Shown: positions 18,486 to 28,198, counted from the stretch's first letter. The stretch: DNA of 64,000 bases from Candidatus Margulisiibacteriota bacterium (GCA_041650635.1 JBAZKV010000008.1:1-64000), one strand, 5' to 3'. Notes: generated from the letters alone by a model not told the origin. Translations and numbers: made by a program.

Positions 18486-20178
18486 GAGTAATACTTGAGA
18501 TTAATTGCTCGATAGACTGAGGGCCCAGATCGCCTTTTTCCCTTGACCGCACCGCTACTTGCTTTGCTTCAACTTCTTTGTCCCCGATAACCAGCATATA
18601 GGGCACCTTTTGCAGCTGGGCTTCGCGTATCTTAAAGCCGACTTTTTCGTTGCGGCTGTCCACTTCCACCCTGAGCCCTGTCTCCTCCAGTTTTCCTGCG
18701 ATCTCTTTTGCATAAGCTGCGTGCCTGTCGGCAATAGGCAGCACTATGACCTGCACCGGAGCAAGCCACAGGGGGAAAGCCCCGGCATAATGCTCCGTCA
18801 GAACACCGATGAACCTTTCCATGCTGCCGAGGACCACCCTGTGTATCATTACCGGCCTGTGCTTTTGGCCGTCCTCGCCGGCATAAGTAAGGTCAAACCT
18901 CTCCGGCAGGTTAAAGTCGGCCTGGATGGTAGGCCCCTGCCACAGCCGCCCGATCGCATCCTTTATTTTTACATCTATTTTTGGCCCGTAGAACACTCCT
19001 GCCCCGGGATCTATCTTGTACTCTATCCCCTTTGCTTTGAGCGCGGCCTCCAGGGCTTCGGTTGCGTTCTTCCAGTTTTCCTGGCTCCCTACCGCTTTGT
19101 CCGGACGGGTAGAAAGATATACTTCATAATTTTCAAAGCCGAATTTTTTTAGCATGTCAAAGGCAAAATCGATGGTCTTTTTTATCTCTTCGTTCAATTG
19201 GTCAGGCCTGCAAAAAATATGCGCGTCATCCTGGGTAAAACCTCTAACCCGCAAAAGCCCGTGCAGTACCCCCGAGCGCTCGTGCCTGTAAACCGTCCCA
19301 AGTTCAAAATACCTGATCGGAAGGTCCTTATAACTGTTGATCTTTCTTTTATAAATGAGCAGATGGTAAGGGCAGTTCATCGGCTTAAGCACATAATCCT
19401 GCTCGTCCACACTTAAAAAATACATGTTCTCTTTATAATATCCGGTGTGTCCCGAAGTTTTCCAGAGATTTTCCCTTGCGATGTGGGGAGTAATGACATG
19501 GCTGTAGCCCCTTTTTGCGTGCTCTTTTTTGAGATAGTCCTCGATCAACTGCCGCAAAATTGCTCCTTTGGGATGATAGAACACAAGCCCTGCACCGGCT
19601 TCTTCATGATAGATGTTAAACAGGTCGAGATCTTTCCCGAGTTTTCTATGATCCCTTTTTGCCGCCTCCTCAAGCCTCTTCAGGTATTCATCAAGCTCTT
19701 TTTGCGTTTCAAAAGCTGTGCCGTAGATCCTCTGGAGCATTGCGTTCTTTTCGTCCCCTCTCCAGTAGGCTCCCGCTGTCTTTAGCAGCTTAAACGCCTT
19801 GATCTTGCCGGTAGAAGCGATATGCGGCCCGCGGCACATATCAATGAACTCCCCGCTCTTATAAAAGGAGATCTTTTCATCGGGGATGCCGCTGATCAAC
19901 TCGATCTTGTAGGTCTGGCCCTGCTTCTGCATCATTTGCAAAGCTTCTGCCCTGGGATATTCCACGCGCTCAAATTTTTCGTTCTTCTTTATGATCTCGC
20001 GCATCTTTTCTTCTATCACAGGCAGGTCTTCTTCCTTTAGGGCGCGGGGGAGTTCAAGATCATAATAAAAGCCGTCCTCGATGGCAGGGCCTATGGCCAG
20101 CTTTGCCTGCGGGAAGAGCTCTTTAACGGCCGCCGCCATTACATGCGATGCCGAGTGTCTTAATACTGTTATATCCAT
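18478..20178 (-). CDS. thrS: Threonyl-tRNA synthetase lacking the TGS domain
   Basis: Class II synthetase. From MDITVLRHSASHVMAAAV the protein begins directly with the editing domain (HSASH and CRGPHI motifs), then the catalytic core with zinc ligands in MNCPYH and MIHRVVLGSMERF, motif 2 RHERSG, and the anticodon-binding domain. About 566 aa against ~640 for full-length ThrS: the N-terminal TGS domain is absent. An in-frame ATG at 20196 adds six residues (MFGRRK) but lies in repeat sequence; neither start has a convincing Shine-Dalgarno. It lies downstream of dxr with ~80 bp holding hairpins between, and upstream of the coupled GH5 gene. Confidence 0.93.
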   Translation of the reverse strand: MDITVLRHSASHVMAAAVKELFPQAKLAIGPAIEDGFYYDLELPRALKEEDLPVIEEKMREIIKKNEKFERVEYPRAEALQMMQKQGQTYKIELISGIPDEKISFYKSGEFIDMCRGPHIASTGKIKAFKLLKTAGAYWRGDEKNAMLQRIYGTAFETQKELDEYLKRLEEAAKRDHRKLGKDLDLFNIYHEEAGAGLVFYHPKGAILRQLIEDYLKKEHAKRGYSHVITPHIARENLWKTSGHTGYYKENMYFLSVDEQDYVLKPMNCPYHLLIYKRKINSYKDLPIRYFELGTVYRHERSGVLHGLLRVRGFTQDDAHIFCRPDQLNEEIKKTIDFAFDMLKKFGFENYEVYLSTRPDKAVGSQENWKNATEALEAALKAKGIEYKIDPGAGVFYGPKIDVKIKDAIGRLWQGPTIQADFNLPERFDLTYAGEDGQKHRPVMIHRVVLGSMERFIGVLTEHYAGAFPLWLAPVQVIVLPIADRHAAYAKEIAGKLEETGLRVEVDSRNEKVGFKIREAQLQKVPYMLVIGDKEVEAKQVAVRSREKGDLGPQSIEQLISSITHA

Positions 20179-20187
20179 TTTTCTACG

Positions 20188-20251
20188 CCCGAACATAAAT
20201 GTTCGGCTCCGTTTTTCTTCAACATGGAGCCGACGCTTTAGCGTCGGGATG
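20188..20251. repeat. Family E intergenic hairpin repeat between dxr and thrS
   Basis: Contains CCGAACATAAATGTTCGG (perfect palindrome) and CCGACGCTTTAGCGTCGG (palindrome), joined by GGCTCC..GGAGCC. The same modules recur at 24603-24699. It has no poly-T tail, so it is not an obvious terminator. Confidence 0.7.
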
Positions 20252-20257
20252 TTCCCA

Positions 20258-21331
20258 TTATACTATTTTTTCTGCTTCCAGCCTTGCCCACTTTTCCGCT
20301 TCAAGTATCTGACCGAGTTTGGGACTCTTGATAAACCTGTGTTTTTTCATAACGGAAGAAACTATCCCGGGAATGTCATAAAACCCTATCTTTGCATTTA
20401 AGAACAGCTCCACCGCGGTATCGTTGGCTGCAGACAGGACAGCAGGAAGGGTCCCTCCAGTTTTCCCCGCCTTGTATGCAAGTTTAAGGCACGGGAATCT
20501 GTCAGTGTCCGGCTTTTGAAATGTGAGCTCGCCCGTTTTTGCAAGATCAACGCTGCCGTACGATCTGGGCTGCCTGTTCGGGTATGTCAGAGCATATTGT
20601 ATCGCCGTTCTCATATCCGGAACCCCTATCTGGGCAAGAACGGAGCCGTCCACAAATTCGACCATTGAATGTATCACGCTTTGGGGATGAACAACAACCT
20701 CGATCTTTTCATAAGGTATGCCAAAAAGATGGTGAGCTTCTATTACTTCTAATCCCTTATTCATGAGCGTGGCACAGTCTATAGTTATCTTTGGCCCCAT
20801 TTTCCAGGTCGGGTGCTTCAGCGCCTGTTTTGCCGTTACTTTGGAAAGCTGCTTTTTAGAATATTTGCGGAAGGGACCTCCGGATGCGGTAAGTATGATC
20901 CTCTTTATTTTTTTATTTGGACATTGGGAATTGGACATTGGGAATTGGACATTATTCTGGGCTTCTCCCTGAATACACTGAAACACCGCGCTATGCTCGC
21001 TATCCAGCGGCAATATCTGCGCCCCATATCTTTTTGCCTCCGCCATAACAACATCTCCCGCAGCAACCAGTATCTCTTTGCTGGCAAGGGCAATGGTCTT
21101 TCTCTTTTTTATGGCAGCAATAACGGCAGCAAGCCCGGCGGTCCCGACAATGGCCATTACAACAATATCGGTTTTGGGGTCGGAGGCTATTTTTACAAGG
21201 CCTTCTCCGTCATTGTGGCCTAGATAGGCAAGCCCTGACACGCGGAATAAAGAAGGAAAGGCAGACACCACATCAAGCGCCTGCCTCCCTATAGATCCCG
21301 TTGAACCAAGTACCGCGATCCCCTTTTTCAT
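20258..21331 (-). CDS. dxr: 1-deoxy-D-xylulose 5-phosphate reductoisomerase
   Basis: Second step of the MEP isoprenoid pathway. Motifs: LGSTGSIGRQALDV for NADPH binding, ALASKEILVAAGD, the catalytic LDSEHSAVFQC, the mobile flap region HPTWKMGPKITIDCATLMNKGLEVIEAHHLFG, and HPQSVIHSMVEF. The length (357 aa) is slightly under the usual ~390. Between QCIQGE and RIILTASGGPF it carries AQNNVQFPMSNSQCPNKKIK (residues ~124-143). This is encoded by a 14-bp tandem repeat (20917-20953) at a point where other DXRs have a short variable loop. An AAGGAG box stands ~17 nt from the ATG. Part of the ilv-dxr-thrS minus-strand run. Confidence 0.95.
   Translation of the reverse strand: MKKGIAVLGSTGSIGRQALDVVSAFPSLFRVSGLAYLGHNDGEGLVKIASDPKTDIVVMAIVGTAGLAAVIAAIKKRKTIALASKEILVAAGDVVMAEAKRYGAQILPLDSEHSAVFQCIQGEAQNNVQFPMSNSQCPNKKIKRIILTASGGPFRKYSKKQLSKVTAKQALKHPTWKMGPKITIDCATLMNKGLEVIEAHHLFGIPYEKIEVVVHPQSVIHSMVEFVDGSVLAQIGVPDMRTAIQYALTYPNRQPRSYGSVDLAKTGELTFQKPDTDRFPCLKLAYKAGKTGGTLPAVLSAANDTAVELFLNAKIGFYDIPGIVSSVMKKHRFIKSPKLGQILEAEKWARLEAEKIV
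20917..20953. repeat. 14-bp tandem repeat inside dxr (family C)
   Basis: TTGGACATTGGGAA occurs twice followed by a partial third TTGGACATT. The unit is not a multiple of three, so the copies are read in different frames without creating a stop. Related GGGAATTGGAAATT sequence flanks the priA repeat near 32728-32810. Confidence 0.9.
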
Positions 21332-21367
21332 CTATCGGTCTTCTTTTCTCCTTCAGCTCTTAAGCGC

Positions 21368-22366
21368 TTAAGCCTTTTTCTTCAGCCAGCTCATCATCTG
21401 GCGCAGTTCTTTGCCTACTTTTTCTATAAGGTGCTCGGCGCCCCTTTTTCTCTGGGCCAAAAACACCGGCCTTCCGGCCTGGTTCTCAAGTATCCATTCT
21501 TTGGCAAAGGTCCCGTTCTGGATCCTTCCGAGGATGAATTTCATTCTTTCGCGGGTGCCTTCGTCAATTATGTGCGGCCCCACGGTAAGGTCGCCGTACT
21601 CTGCTGTATTGCTGATGGCGGCCCTCATTCCTGAGATGCCTTTTTCGTACATAAGGTCAACGATCAGTTTGAGTTCGTGCATGCATTCAAAGTAAGCTAT
21701 CTCCGGCTGATATCCGGCGTTCACCAGAGTTTCGAACCCCGCCATTACAAGGGCCGTGCAACCTCCGCAAAGGACCGCCTGCTCTCCAAACAGGTCTGTC
21801 TCTGTTTCTTCTTTGAAGGTGGTCTCAAGCACTCCGGCTTTTGTGGCGCCAATGCCCTTGGCCATTGCAAGAGCGGTCTTTCTGGCTTTGCCCGAAGCGT
21901 CCTGATACACGGCGATCAGCGCCGGGACTCCTCCGCCTTCGGTATAGACCTTTCTTACCAGAGGCCCGGGCCCCTTTGGAGCGATCATTATGACATCAAC
22001 ATCAGCAGGCGGTATTATTTGATGATAATGGATGTTGAAGCCGTGGGAAAACACGAGCGTTTTGCCTTTTGAAAGGTTTTTTTCTATCGATTCCTTATAT
22101 ACCCTGGCTTGAAGTTCGTCCGGAACAAGTATCTGGATTATGTCCGCTTTTTTTGCGGCTTCATCGGCGGACATTACCTCCATGCCGTCGGCCTTTGCTT
22201 TTTTATACTGGGCGGTGCCTTCCAGCTCTGCCACTATCACACTAACCCCGCTGTCCTTGTGGTTCATTCCCTGAGCGCTTCCCTGGCTGCCGTAGCCGAT
22301 TATCGCTATCGTTTTTCCTTTCAGCAGCTTAAGGTCCGCGTCTTTATCGTAGTACATCTTTGCCAT
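21368..22366 (-). CDS. ilvC: Ketol-acid reductoisomerase, class I
   Basis: Second step of valine/isoleucine synthesis. Rossmann motif GYGSQG (24-29), [18 protein letters not shown], the metal-binding [11 protein letters not shown], and the C-terminal domain with AEYG and EWILEN. 332 aa, the short class I form. The cofactor loop after the second beta strand reads [13 protein letters not shown] (45-57), where NADPH enzymes usually have an Arg and Ser residues (LRxGSxS). Loss of these and gain of Glu47 suggests NADH or dual use. AAGGAG stands 7 nt before the ATG. Follows ilvN. Confidence 0.95.
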   Translation of the reverse strand: MAKMYYDKDADLKLLKGKTIAIIGYGSQGSAQGMNHKDSGVSVIVAELEGTAQYKKAKADGMEVMSADEAAKKADIIQILVPDELQARVYKESIEKNLSKGKTLVFSHGFNIHYHQIIPPADVDVIMIAPKGPGPLVRKVYTEGGGVPALIAVYQDASGKARKTALAMAKGIGATKAGVLETTFKEETETDLFGEQAVLCGGCTALVMAGFETLVNAGYQPEIAYFECMHELKLIVDLMYEKGISGMRAAISNTAEYGDLTVGPHIIDEGTRERMKFILGRIQNGTFAKEWILENQAGRPVFLAQRKRGAEHLIEKVGKELRQMMSWLKKKA

Positions 22367-22381
22367 CTGACTTCTCCTTTT

Positions 22382-22870
22382 TTATTTTATTTCTTCCGAC
22401 CTTGAAAGCGAGATCTTCCCTGTCCTTACCATCTCCTTTACCCCGTATTTGGTCAGCATATTCTCCAGGGCATCGATCTTTTCGGAATCACCCGTGGCCT
22501 CGATAATAAGCGCATCCGCTCCAAGGTCCACTATCCTGGCCCTAAAAATATCCACTATTTTGGTTATCTCCGGCCTTGTTTTTTCGTTTGCCGCCACCTT
22601 TATCAGGACAAGCTCCCTGTCAACTGCCGGGACCCCTGAGAGTTCTATGACCTTTACAACATCGATCAGCTTATACAGCTGTTTTATTATCTGCTCAAGG
22701 ACCACATCGTCGCCTTCGACAACTATCGTCATTCTCGAGACATTGGGCTCTTCGGTTGTCCCGACCGCAAGACTGTGTATGTTATAGCCTCTGCGGCTAA
22801 AAAGCCCGGAGACCCTGGAAAGGACACCTGCCCTGTTCTCTACGATGACCGCCAAAGTGTGTTTTTTCAT
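22382..22870 (-). CDS. ilvN: Acetolactate synthase small (regulatory) subunit
   Basis: N-terminal ACT domain (HTLAVIVENRAGVLSRVSGLFSRRGYNIHSL) and C-terminal ALS_ss domain with GDSEKIDALENML. At 162 aa it is the usual IlvH/IlvN size. It regulates and activates IlvB, usually through valine feedback. The ATG is separated from the ilvB stop by one base, so the two are coupled. Confidence 0.95.
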   Translation of the reverse strand: MKKHTLAVIVENRAGVLSRVSGLFSRRGYNIHSLAVGTTEEPNVSRMTIVVEGDDVVLEQIIKQLYKLIDVVKVIELSGVPAVDRELVLIKVAANEKTRPEITKIVDIFRARIVDLGADALIIEATGDSEKIDALENMLTKYGVKEMVRTGKISLSRSEEIK

Positions 22871-22871
22871 A

Positions 22872-24545
22872 TTAATCCACTATCATTTCGTTTATGGGCT
22901 GCCCAGCCGGAACGAACGGAAAGACATTCTCTTCTCTTGCAATGACAAAATCTATGACTGTCGGCCTTTCCCTGTTGGCGATCGCCCTTTTCATGGCCGG
23001 GACAACCTCTTCCAGCTTGTGGACCCTTATGCCAAGCGCTCCGTACGCCTCCGCGATCTTTAAAAAATCCGGGTTATTGTTTAGGTCCGTATGGGAATAC
23101 CTTCTGCCGTGCAAAAGTTCCTGCCACTGGCGCACCATTCCCAGATAGCCGTTGTTGAGTATCGCTATTATGACCGGGAGTTTATTGTTGACCGCGGTAT
23201 TAAGTTCCTGGATGTTCATCTGGATGCTGCCGTCGCCGGCTATATCAATAACAACCTTGTCGGGACAGCCGACCTGGGCGCCTATGGCCGCAGGAAATCC
23301 AAACCCCATGGTCCCAAGCCCTCCAGAAGTGATAAATGTTCTGGGCTTTGTATAGCGATAGAATTGCGCCGCCCACATCTGGTTCTGGCCGACTTCCGTG
23401 GTTATTATCGCCTCTCCGGATGTTGCTTCGTAGATCTTTTCTATGACCTGCTGCGGCTTTAGGCTGCCGTCATTCTTAAAACAGAGAGGATGCTTATCCT
23501 TCCAGCCAAGGACCTGTTCCAGCCACGGGGTCTGCTGCTCCTTTTTTGACAGCTGCTTTATCAGAGCTTTCAGCACATTCTTAACATCCCCGACTATCGG
23601 AACATCGACCCCCACATTCTTGCCGATCTCCGCGGGATCTATGTCAATGTGTATCACCTTGGCCTTGGGCGCAAAGTGGTCTATATGTCCTGTGACCCTG
23701 TCGTCAAAACGCGCGCCCACCGCTATCAGGAGGTCGCATTCCGTGACGGAATAGTTGGCATAAACCGTACCGTGCATACCTAACATGCCCAGGGACAGAT
23801 GGTGCGTTTCCGGGAACGCGCCCTTGCCAAGAAGGGTGGTAGTGGCAGGCGCCGATATCATTTCGGCAAGTTCAAGAAGTTCTTTGTCGGCTCCCGACAT
23901 GATCACCCCTCCGCCGGCATATATCATCGGTTTTTCCGAAGAGCCGATAAGTTTTGCAGCGGCCGCTATCTGCTTGGGATGTCCGTGATAGGTCGGTTTA
24001 TAGGCCGGCATGCTTATCTTTTCGGGATAAACGAACTCGGCTTTCTTGATCTGGATATCCTTTGGTATATCCACAAGGACCGGGCCTTTTCTGCCTGTGG
24101 AAGCAACATGGAACGCCTCTTTTATGACAGCGGGGATCTCTGCCGTGCTCTTGACAAGATAATTGTGCTTGGTTATTGGAAGAGTGATCCCGGTAATATC
24201 CGCTTCCTGGAATGAGTCCTTTCCCAGGAAAGCGGTCCCAACCTGACCGGTGATGGCAACCATAGGGATGGAATCCATATGGGCATTGGCGATCGCGGTG
24301 ACAAGGTTTGTTGCGCCCGGACCGGATGTTGCCAGACAAACGCCAGTCTTTCCGGTTGCCCTTGCATAACCGTCTGCCGCGTGCCCCGCCGCCTGCTCAT
24401 GCCGGACCAGGATATGCTTTATTTCCTTGAAATTGTAAAGGGAATCATAAATTGGCAGAACGGAGCCTCCTGGAAGACCAAATATAACTTCAACGCCTTC
24501 CTTTTTTAGAGATTCCAACAATGCGTCCGAGCCGGAAAGTTCCAT
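22872..24545 (-). CDS. ilvB: Acetolactate synthase large (catalytic) subunit
   Basis: ThDP- and FAD-dependent enzyme making acetolactate or acetohydroxybutyrate. N-terminal [13 protein letters not shown] and [18 protein letters not shown] with the conserved catalytic Glu, middle FAD-binding domain, and C-terminal ThDP motif [27 protein letters not shown]. 557 aa, normal. Upstream of ilvN with one base between. The region before the ATG is a repeat-rich 150-bp gap after ilvD; only a weak AAAGG ribosome site is seen. Confidence 0.96.
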   Translation of the reverse strand: MELSGSDALLESLKKEGVEVIFGLPGGSVLPIYDSLYNFKEIKHILVRHEQAAGHAADGYARATGKTGVCLATSGPGATNLVTAIANAHMDSIPMVAITGQVGTAFLGKDSFQEADITGITLPITKHNYLVKSTAEIPAVIKEAFHVASTGRKGPVLVDIPKDIQIKKAEFVYPEKISMPAYKPTYHGHPKQIAAAAKLIGSSEKPMIYAGGGVIMSGADKELLELAEMISAPATTTLLGKGAFPETHHLSLGMLGMHGTVYANYSVTECDLLIAVGARFDDRVTGHIDHFAPKAKVIHIDIDPAEIGKNVGVDVPIVGDVKNVLKALIKQLSKKEQQTPWLEQVLGWKDKHPLCFKNDGSLKPQQVIEKIYEATSGEAIITTEVGQNQMWAAQFYRYTKPRTFITSGGLGTMGFGFPAAIGAQVGCPDKVVIDIAGDGSIQMNIQELNTAVNNKLPVIIAILNNGYLGMVRQWQELLHGRRYSHTDLNNNPDFLKIAEAYGALGIRVHKLEEVVPAMKRAIANRERPTVIDFVIAREENVFPFVPAGQPINEMIVD

Positions 24546-24602
24546 AAAGGGGCCTTTCTGTATTTGATATATTTTACCAAATTATGGAGAGGGGCGCAAC
24601 CA

Positions 24603-24699
24603 AGCACCCGAACCTAAAGGTTCGGCTCCAGGAGCCGACCTGCCCGCCATCCCGCCGAGCCGGGAAGGCTTGGCAGGCGGGTGCTTTAGCGTCGGGCTA
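24603..24699. repeat. Nested family E repeat in the ilvD-ilvB gap
   Basis: CCGAACCTAAAGGTTCGG and GGCTCC/GGAGCC modules match those at 20188-20251. Here the GGAGCCGAC and GCTTTAGCGTCGGG parts are split by about 45 bp beginning CCTGCCCGCC and ending GGCAGGCGGG, itself an imperfect inverted repeat. The first arm pairs with CCCGACGCTAAAGC only if the inner element is looped out. Confidence 0.65.
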
Positions 24700-26349
24700 A
24701 GTTTTTAATACTGCTCCTGTGCTTGCGCTTGTTACAAAATGCGCATATCTGGCAAGATAACCTGTCAGTTTTTTCTTTAACGGTTTGAAATTTTTGAGCC
24801 TCTTTGAGATCTCTTCTTGGCTGACCTTAAGCTCAAGCTTTCTGTCAGGTATGTTTATTTCTATCTCATCTCCGTCCTTTATGACTCCAATAGGGCCGCC
24901 TTCCGCCGCTTCGGGAGAAACATGCCCGACAGCCGGACCTCTGGTGCCTCCGGAAAACCTTCCGTCCGTTATGAGGCCGACTTTATCGCCAAGGCCCATC
25001 CCCACAATTGCAGCCGTAGGAGAAAGCATTTCCCTCATTCCTGGGCCGCCTTTGGGCCCTTCATAGCGGATAACCACAACATCCCCGGCCTTTATCTTTC
25101 CTTCCATTATGGCCTCCATTCCCGCCTCTTCCCCGTCAAAGCACTTTGCTTTTCCTATTATGACCCTCGCGCTCTCATTAACCGCGCTCTGCTTGACAAC
25201 GGAGCCGTCCGGGGCAAGATTTCCTTTTAGGACCGCGATCCCTCCTTCTTTATGATAAGCGCTGGCAAGGTCCCTTATGACGGAACTGTCGTAGACTTCG
25301 GCTTCTTTTGCGAGCTGCTTGACGGATTTGCCGCTTACGGTAGGGTTGTCCGCTATCATGTTTACAAGGACCTTCATCGCGGCCTGAACCCCTCCGGCAT
25401 ATTCAAAATCCTCCATAAAATGCTCGCCTCCTGGCCGGAGATTGGTTATATGAGGCGTAACTTTGCTGATTTCTTCTATGGTATCAAGGCCGACTTCAAC
25501 TCCGACCTCATGCGCTATTGCCGGGATGTGAAGACAGGAGTTTGTCGAGCCTCCAAGCGCCATATCAATTCTTATCCCGTTCATCACTGCTTCTTTTGTC
25601 ATTATTTTGCGAGAGGTGATATTGTTTTTGACCAGTTCCACTATCTTTTCCCCGCTCTTATAAGCTATCATCCTCTTTTTTGATGAAACAGCCAGCGCGG
25701 TCCCGCAGCCCGGAAGGGACATCCCCATTGCCTCGGTAACGCAGGCCATTGTGTTAGCCGTATAAAGTCCGGCACAGGAACCAACCCCGGGACAGGCGCA
25801 CATCTCAAGTTCTTCAAGCTCCTTATGAGATATCTTGCCCTGCTGGCAGGCAGCCAGCGCTTCAAAAGTATCTCTCACCAGGTCCGTTCTCCTGCCTTTG
25901 TGCCTTCCTGCAAGCATGGGGCCGACATTGACAATTATGCAGGGAATATCCAGCCTTCCTGCAGCCATAAGCATGCCCGGAGTGATCTTATCGCAGGCGG
26001 TCAAAAGGACCAGGCCGTCAAGCGCATGGGCTTTTGCAACGGTCTCGACCTCATCAGCTATCAATTCCCTCGAAGGAAGAGAAAAATGCATCCCGTCATG
26101 CCCCATTGCAATACCGTCGCAGATAGCCGGCAGGCCGAACTCAAAAGCAACCCCTCCCCCGCTGTGCACGCCCTTTGCGATGATCTGTGAAAGGTCTCTC
26201 ATGCTAATGTGCCCGGGTACCAGGTCCGTGAAACTGTTTGCGACCCCTATGAAAGGTTTTTCAAGGCTTCCTTTTGTCACGCCTGTAGCATGCAGCAGTG
26301 ACCTGTGGGGCGCTCTTTCTATGCCTTTTTTTACGCTGTCGCTTTTCAT
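24697..26349 (-). CDS. ilvD: Dihydroxy-acid dehydratase
   Basis: Iron-sulfur dehydratase of the branched-chain pathway. Start [19 protein letters not shown] at 26349 has GGAGGTG 7 nt upstream; a longer frame to 26409 lacks one. Cluster ligands are in [10 protein letters not shown] and CACPGVGSC; the catalytic region [19 protein letters not shown] is present. About 550 aa, normal. First gene of the ilvD-B-N-C-dxr-thrS-GH5 minus-strand run, divergent from the NSS transporter across a ~145-bp gap. Confidence 0.96.
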   Translation of the reverse strand: MKSDSVKKGIERAPHRSLLHATGVTKGSLEKPFIGVANSFTDLVPGHISMRDLSQIIAKGVHSGGGVAFEFGLPAICDGIAMGHDGMHFSLPSRELIADEVETVAKAHALDGLVLLTACDKITPGMLMAAGRLDIPCIIVNVGPMLAGRHKGRRTDLVRDTFEALAACQQGKISHKELEELEMCACPGVGSCAGLYTANTMACVTEAMGMSLPGCGTALAVSSKKRMIAYKSGEKIVELVKNNITSRKIMTKEAVMNGIRIDMALGGSTNSCLHIPAIAHEVGVEVGLDTIEEISKVTPHITNLRPGGEHFMEDFEYAGGVQAAMKVLVNMIADNPTVSGKSVKQLAKEAEVYDSSVIRDLASAYHKEGGIAVLKGNLAPDGSVVKQSAVNESARVIIGKAKCFDGEEAGMEAIMEGKIKAGDVVVIRYEGPKGGPGMREMLSPTAAIVGMGLGDKVGLITDGRFSGGTRGPAVGHVSPEAAEGGPIGVIKDGDEIEINIPDRKLELKVSQEEISKRLKNFKPLKKKLTGYLARYAHFVTSASTGAVLKT

Positions 26350-26453
26350 GAGGACACCTCCAGGATATGTTAATGGAATTATATCATCTGCAGGCGGTGT
26401 TTTTTGCATACAGATGTCCAGCCCGGCATCAGCAGAAGAATACAGGTCTTAGT

Positions 26454-26482
26454 TTGACACCTTTTTTCTACACTGCTAACAT
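26454..26482 (+). promoter_or_regulatory. Sigma70-type promoter of the NSS transporter
   Basis: TTGACA (26454-26459), a 17-bp spacer and TAACAT (26477-26482). The predicted start lies about 7 nt before the ATG at 26496, with no Shine-Dalgarno. Confidence 0.65.
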
Positions 26483-26495
26483 ATGTCTATCCAAA

Positions 26496-28073
26496 ATGGC
26501 CGAAGCAAAAAAAGACCGCTGGAGTTCAAAATTAGGAGTTATCCTTGCAGTTGCGGGCTCTGCCGTCGGGCTGGGGAACTTTCTGCGGTTCCCTTCGCAG
26601 GCGGCAAACAACGGCGGCGGCGCTTTCATGATCCCATACTTTATCTCCCTTCTTCTGATCGGTATTCCTCTTATGTGGATCGAGTGGTCTATTGGAAGGT
26701 ACGGCGGAGTGCACGGGCATTCTACCGCTCCGGGAATGCTGCACCGACTTTGGAAGCACAGACTGTCTAAATATTTTGGGGTTATCGGCATCTTCGGTCC
26801 TCTGGTTATTTTTATCTATTATGTCTACATCGAATCCTGGCTCTTGGGTTACTGCTACTACTCTCTGACAGGACTTTTGACCAGCCTTCCGGACAAGACC
26901 TCTATGGCACAGTTCCTAGCAGGCTATCAGGGTCTTGCTTCAAACCAATATTTTAACGGCATTTCTTCGGCATATATCTTTTTTGCCATAACCTTTGCGC
27001 TAAACATGTGGATAATCTTCAGGGGCGTTTCAAAAGGGATAGAGCTGCTATGCAAGGTGGCCATGCCGGCGCTTTTTATAGCCGCTGTTATCATCCTGCT
27101 TAGAGTGGTAACGCTGGGCGCCCCCGACCTTGCCAGGCCGGACTGGAACATATTTAACGGTTTCGGGTTCTTATGGAACCCTGACTTTTCCGCACTTCTT
27201 AGCGCCAGGACCTGGCTTGCGGCCGCAGGACAGATGTTCTTTACGCTTAGCGTGGGGATAGGCGTTATCCTGACTTATGCAAGCTATCTTAAAAGGGGCG
27301 ATGACATAGCTCTTTCGGGGTTGTCGGCGGCTTCGACAAATGAACTGGCAGAGGTGATCCTGGGAGGGAGCATAATAATTCCTCTTGCCTTTGCTTTTTT
27401 CGGGCCGGACGGCATAAAGGAGATCGCCTCAAGCGGCACATTCAATCTCGGCTTTATTACAATGCCTCTCATCTTTTCCAAGATATCATTCGGGGCTGTT
27501 TTCGCCTTCTTGTGGTTCTTTCTTCTTTTCTTGGCGGGACTGACCTCTTCTGTTTCGCTTATTGAGCCGACAGTAGCTTTTGTCCGGGACGATTTTAAGC
27601 TTTCCAGAAAAAAAGCTGCCTCGTTCGTTGCCGCAGCAACTTTCATCCTGTGCCAGCCGGTCATATTCTTTTTTGGCAGAGGTGTTTTGGATGAGATGGA
27701 CTTCTGGGGAGGGACCTTCTGCCTGGTCCTGTTCGGCACGGTAGAGGCTCTGCTGTTAGTCTGGGCTTTCGGCATCGACAGGGCCTGGGAAGAGATCCAT
27801 CACGGAGCTCAGCTCAGGATCCCTGGGTTCTACAAATGGATCATTAAATATGTCACGCCTTCGCTTCTACTGGCTATCCTGATCTCCTGGTTCGTTCAGC
27901 AGGGCTGGTCGACCATCCTAATGAAAGGCGTTGACCCCGCAAATGCGCCTTACATCCTTTGGACTAGGATCGGCTTGCTGTCGGTCTTTTTTGCTCTGGC
28001 GCTGCTGGTAAGGATATCCTGGAAAAGGGCTTCGACCCCCTCCGCTGGCTCAGCCCAAGGAGAAGAAAAATGA
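26496..28073 (+). CDS. Sodium-dependent NSS/SNF-family transporter (MetP-like)
   Basis: 525 aa, with about 12 membrane segments. The start MAEAKKDRWSSKLG is typical; a longer frame (26367) reads through the promoter. LeuT-fold signature: GSAVGLGNFLRFPSQAANNG in TM1, which forms sodium and substrate sites, and GGGAFMIPYF in TM2. Other clear spans: YFGVIGIFGPLVIFIYYVYI, ALFIAAVIILLRVV, FFLLFLAGLTSSVSLIEPTV. Family: Na+-coupled uptake of amino acids or other small amines. The stop overlaps a 35-codon gene encoding a MetS-like small subunit, which favours the MetP-type branch (hydrophobic amino acid or methionine uptake). Substrate is inferred only. Confidence 0.9.
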   Translation: MAEAKKDRWSSKLGVILAVAGSAVGLGNFLRFPSQAANNGGGAFMIPYFISLLLIGIPLMWIEWSIGRYGGVHGHSTAPGMLHRLWKHRLSKYFGVIGIFGPLVIFIYYVYIESWLLGYCYYSLTGLLTSLPDKTSMAQFLAGYQGLASNQYFNGISSAYIFFAITFALNMWIIFRGVSKGIELLCKVAMPALFIAAVIILLRVVTLGAPDLARPDWNIFNGFGFLWNPDFSALLSARTWLAAAGQMFFTLSVGIGVILTYASYLKRGDDIALSGLSAASTNELAEVILGGSIIIPLAFAFFGPDGIKEIASSGTFNLGFITMPLIFSKISFGAVFAFLWFFLLFLAGLTSSVSLIEPTVAFVRDDFKLSRKKAASFVAAATFILCQPVIFFFGRGVLDEMDFWGGTFCLVLFGTVEALLLVWAFGIDRAWEEIHHGAQLRIPGFYKWIIKYVTPSLLLAILISWFVQQGWSTILMKGVDPANAPYILWTRIGLLSVFFALALLVRISWKRASTPSAGSAQGEEK

Positions 28074-28177
28074 ACTTGTTCGGCTGGCTCTTCCTCATCT
28101 TCTCCTGGGCTCTGATACTGGGGCTGTGCGCATTTTGTTTTTACAGGGTATTGGTCGAAAAAGAAGAGGAGCTGTAG
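28070..28177 (+). CDS. MetS-like small membrane subunit of NSS transporter (35 aa)
   Basis: MNLFGWLFLIFSWALILGLC begins the 35-residue product, which ends FYRVLVEKEEEL. It is a single transmembrane helix with a short charged cytoplasmic tail, the form of MetS in the MetPS methionine transporter. AAGGAG lies 8 nt before the ATG, and the start overlaps the transporter stop (ATGA). Small subunits of this type are needed for activity of their MetP partner in Corynebacterium. Recognised from position, size and shape rather than a sequence search. Confidence 0.8.
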   Translation: MNLFGWLFLIFSWALILGLCAFCFYRVLVEKEEEL

Positions 28178-28198
28178 TCCCTCGCGTTGTTTTTTTGC

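Noticed and set aside
24546..24696. Possible T-box, attenuator or riboswitch before ilvB
   Set aside because: The hairpins belong to a repeat family also found before thrS; no T-box sequence, leader peptide or poly-T terminator is seen.
26367..26495. N-terminal extension of the NSS transporter
   Set aside because: The extension would cross the TTGACA/TAACAT promoter, and the family alignment starts at MAEAKKDRW.
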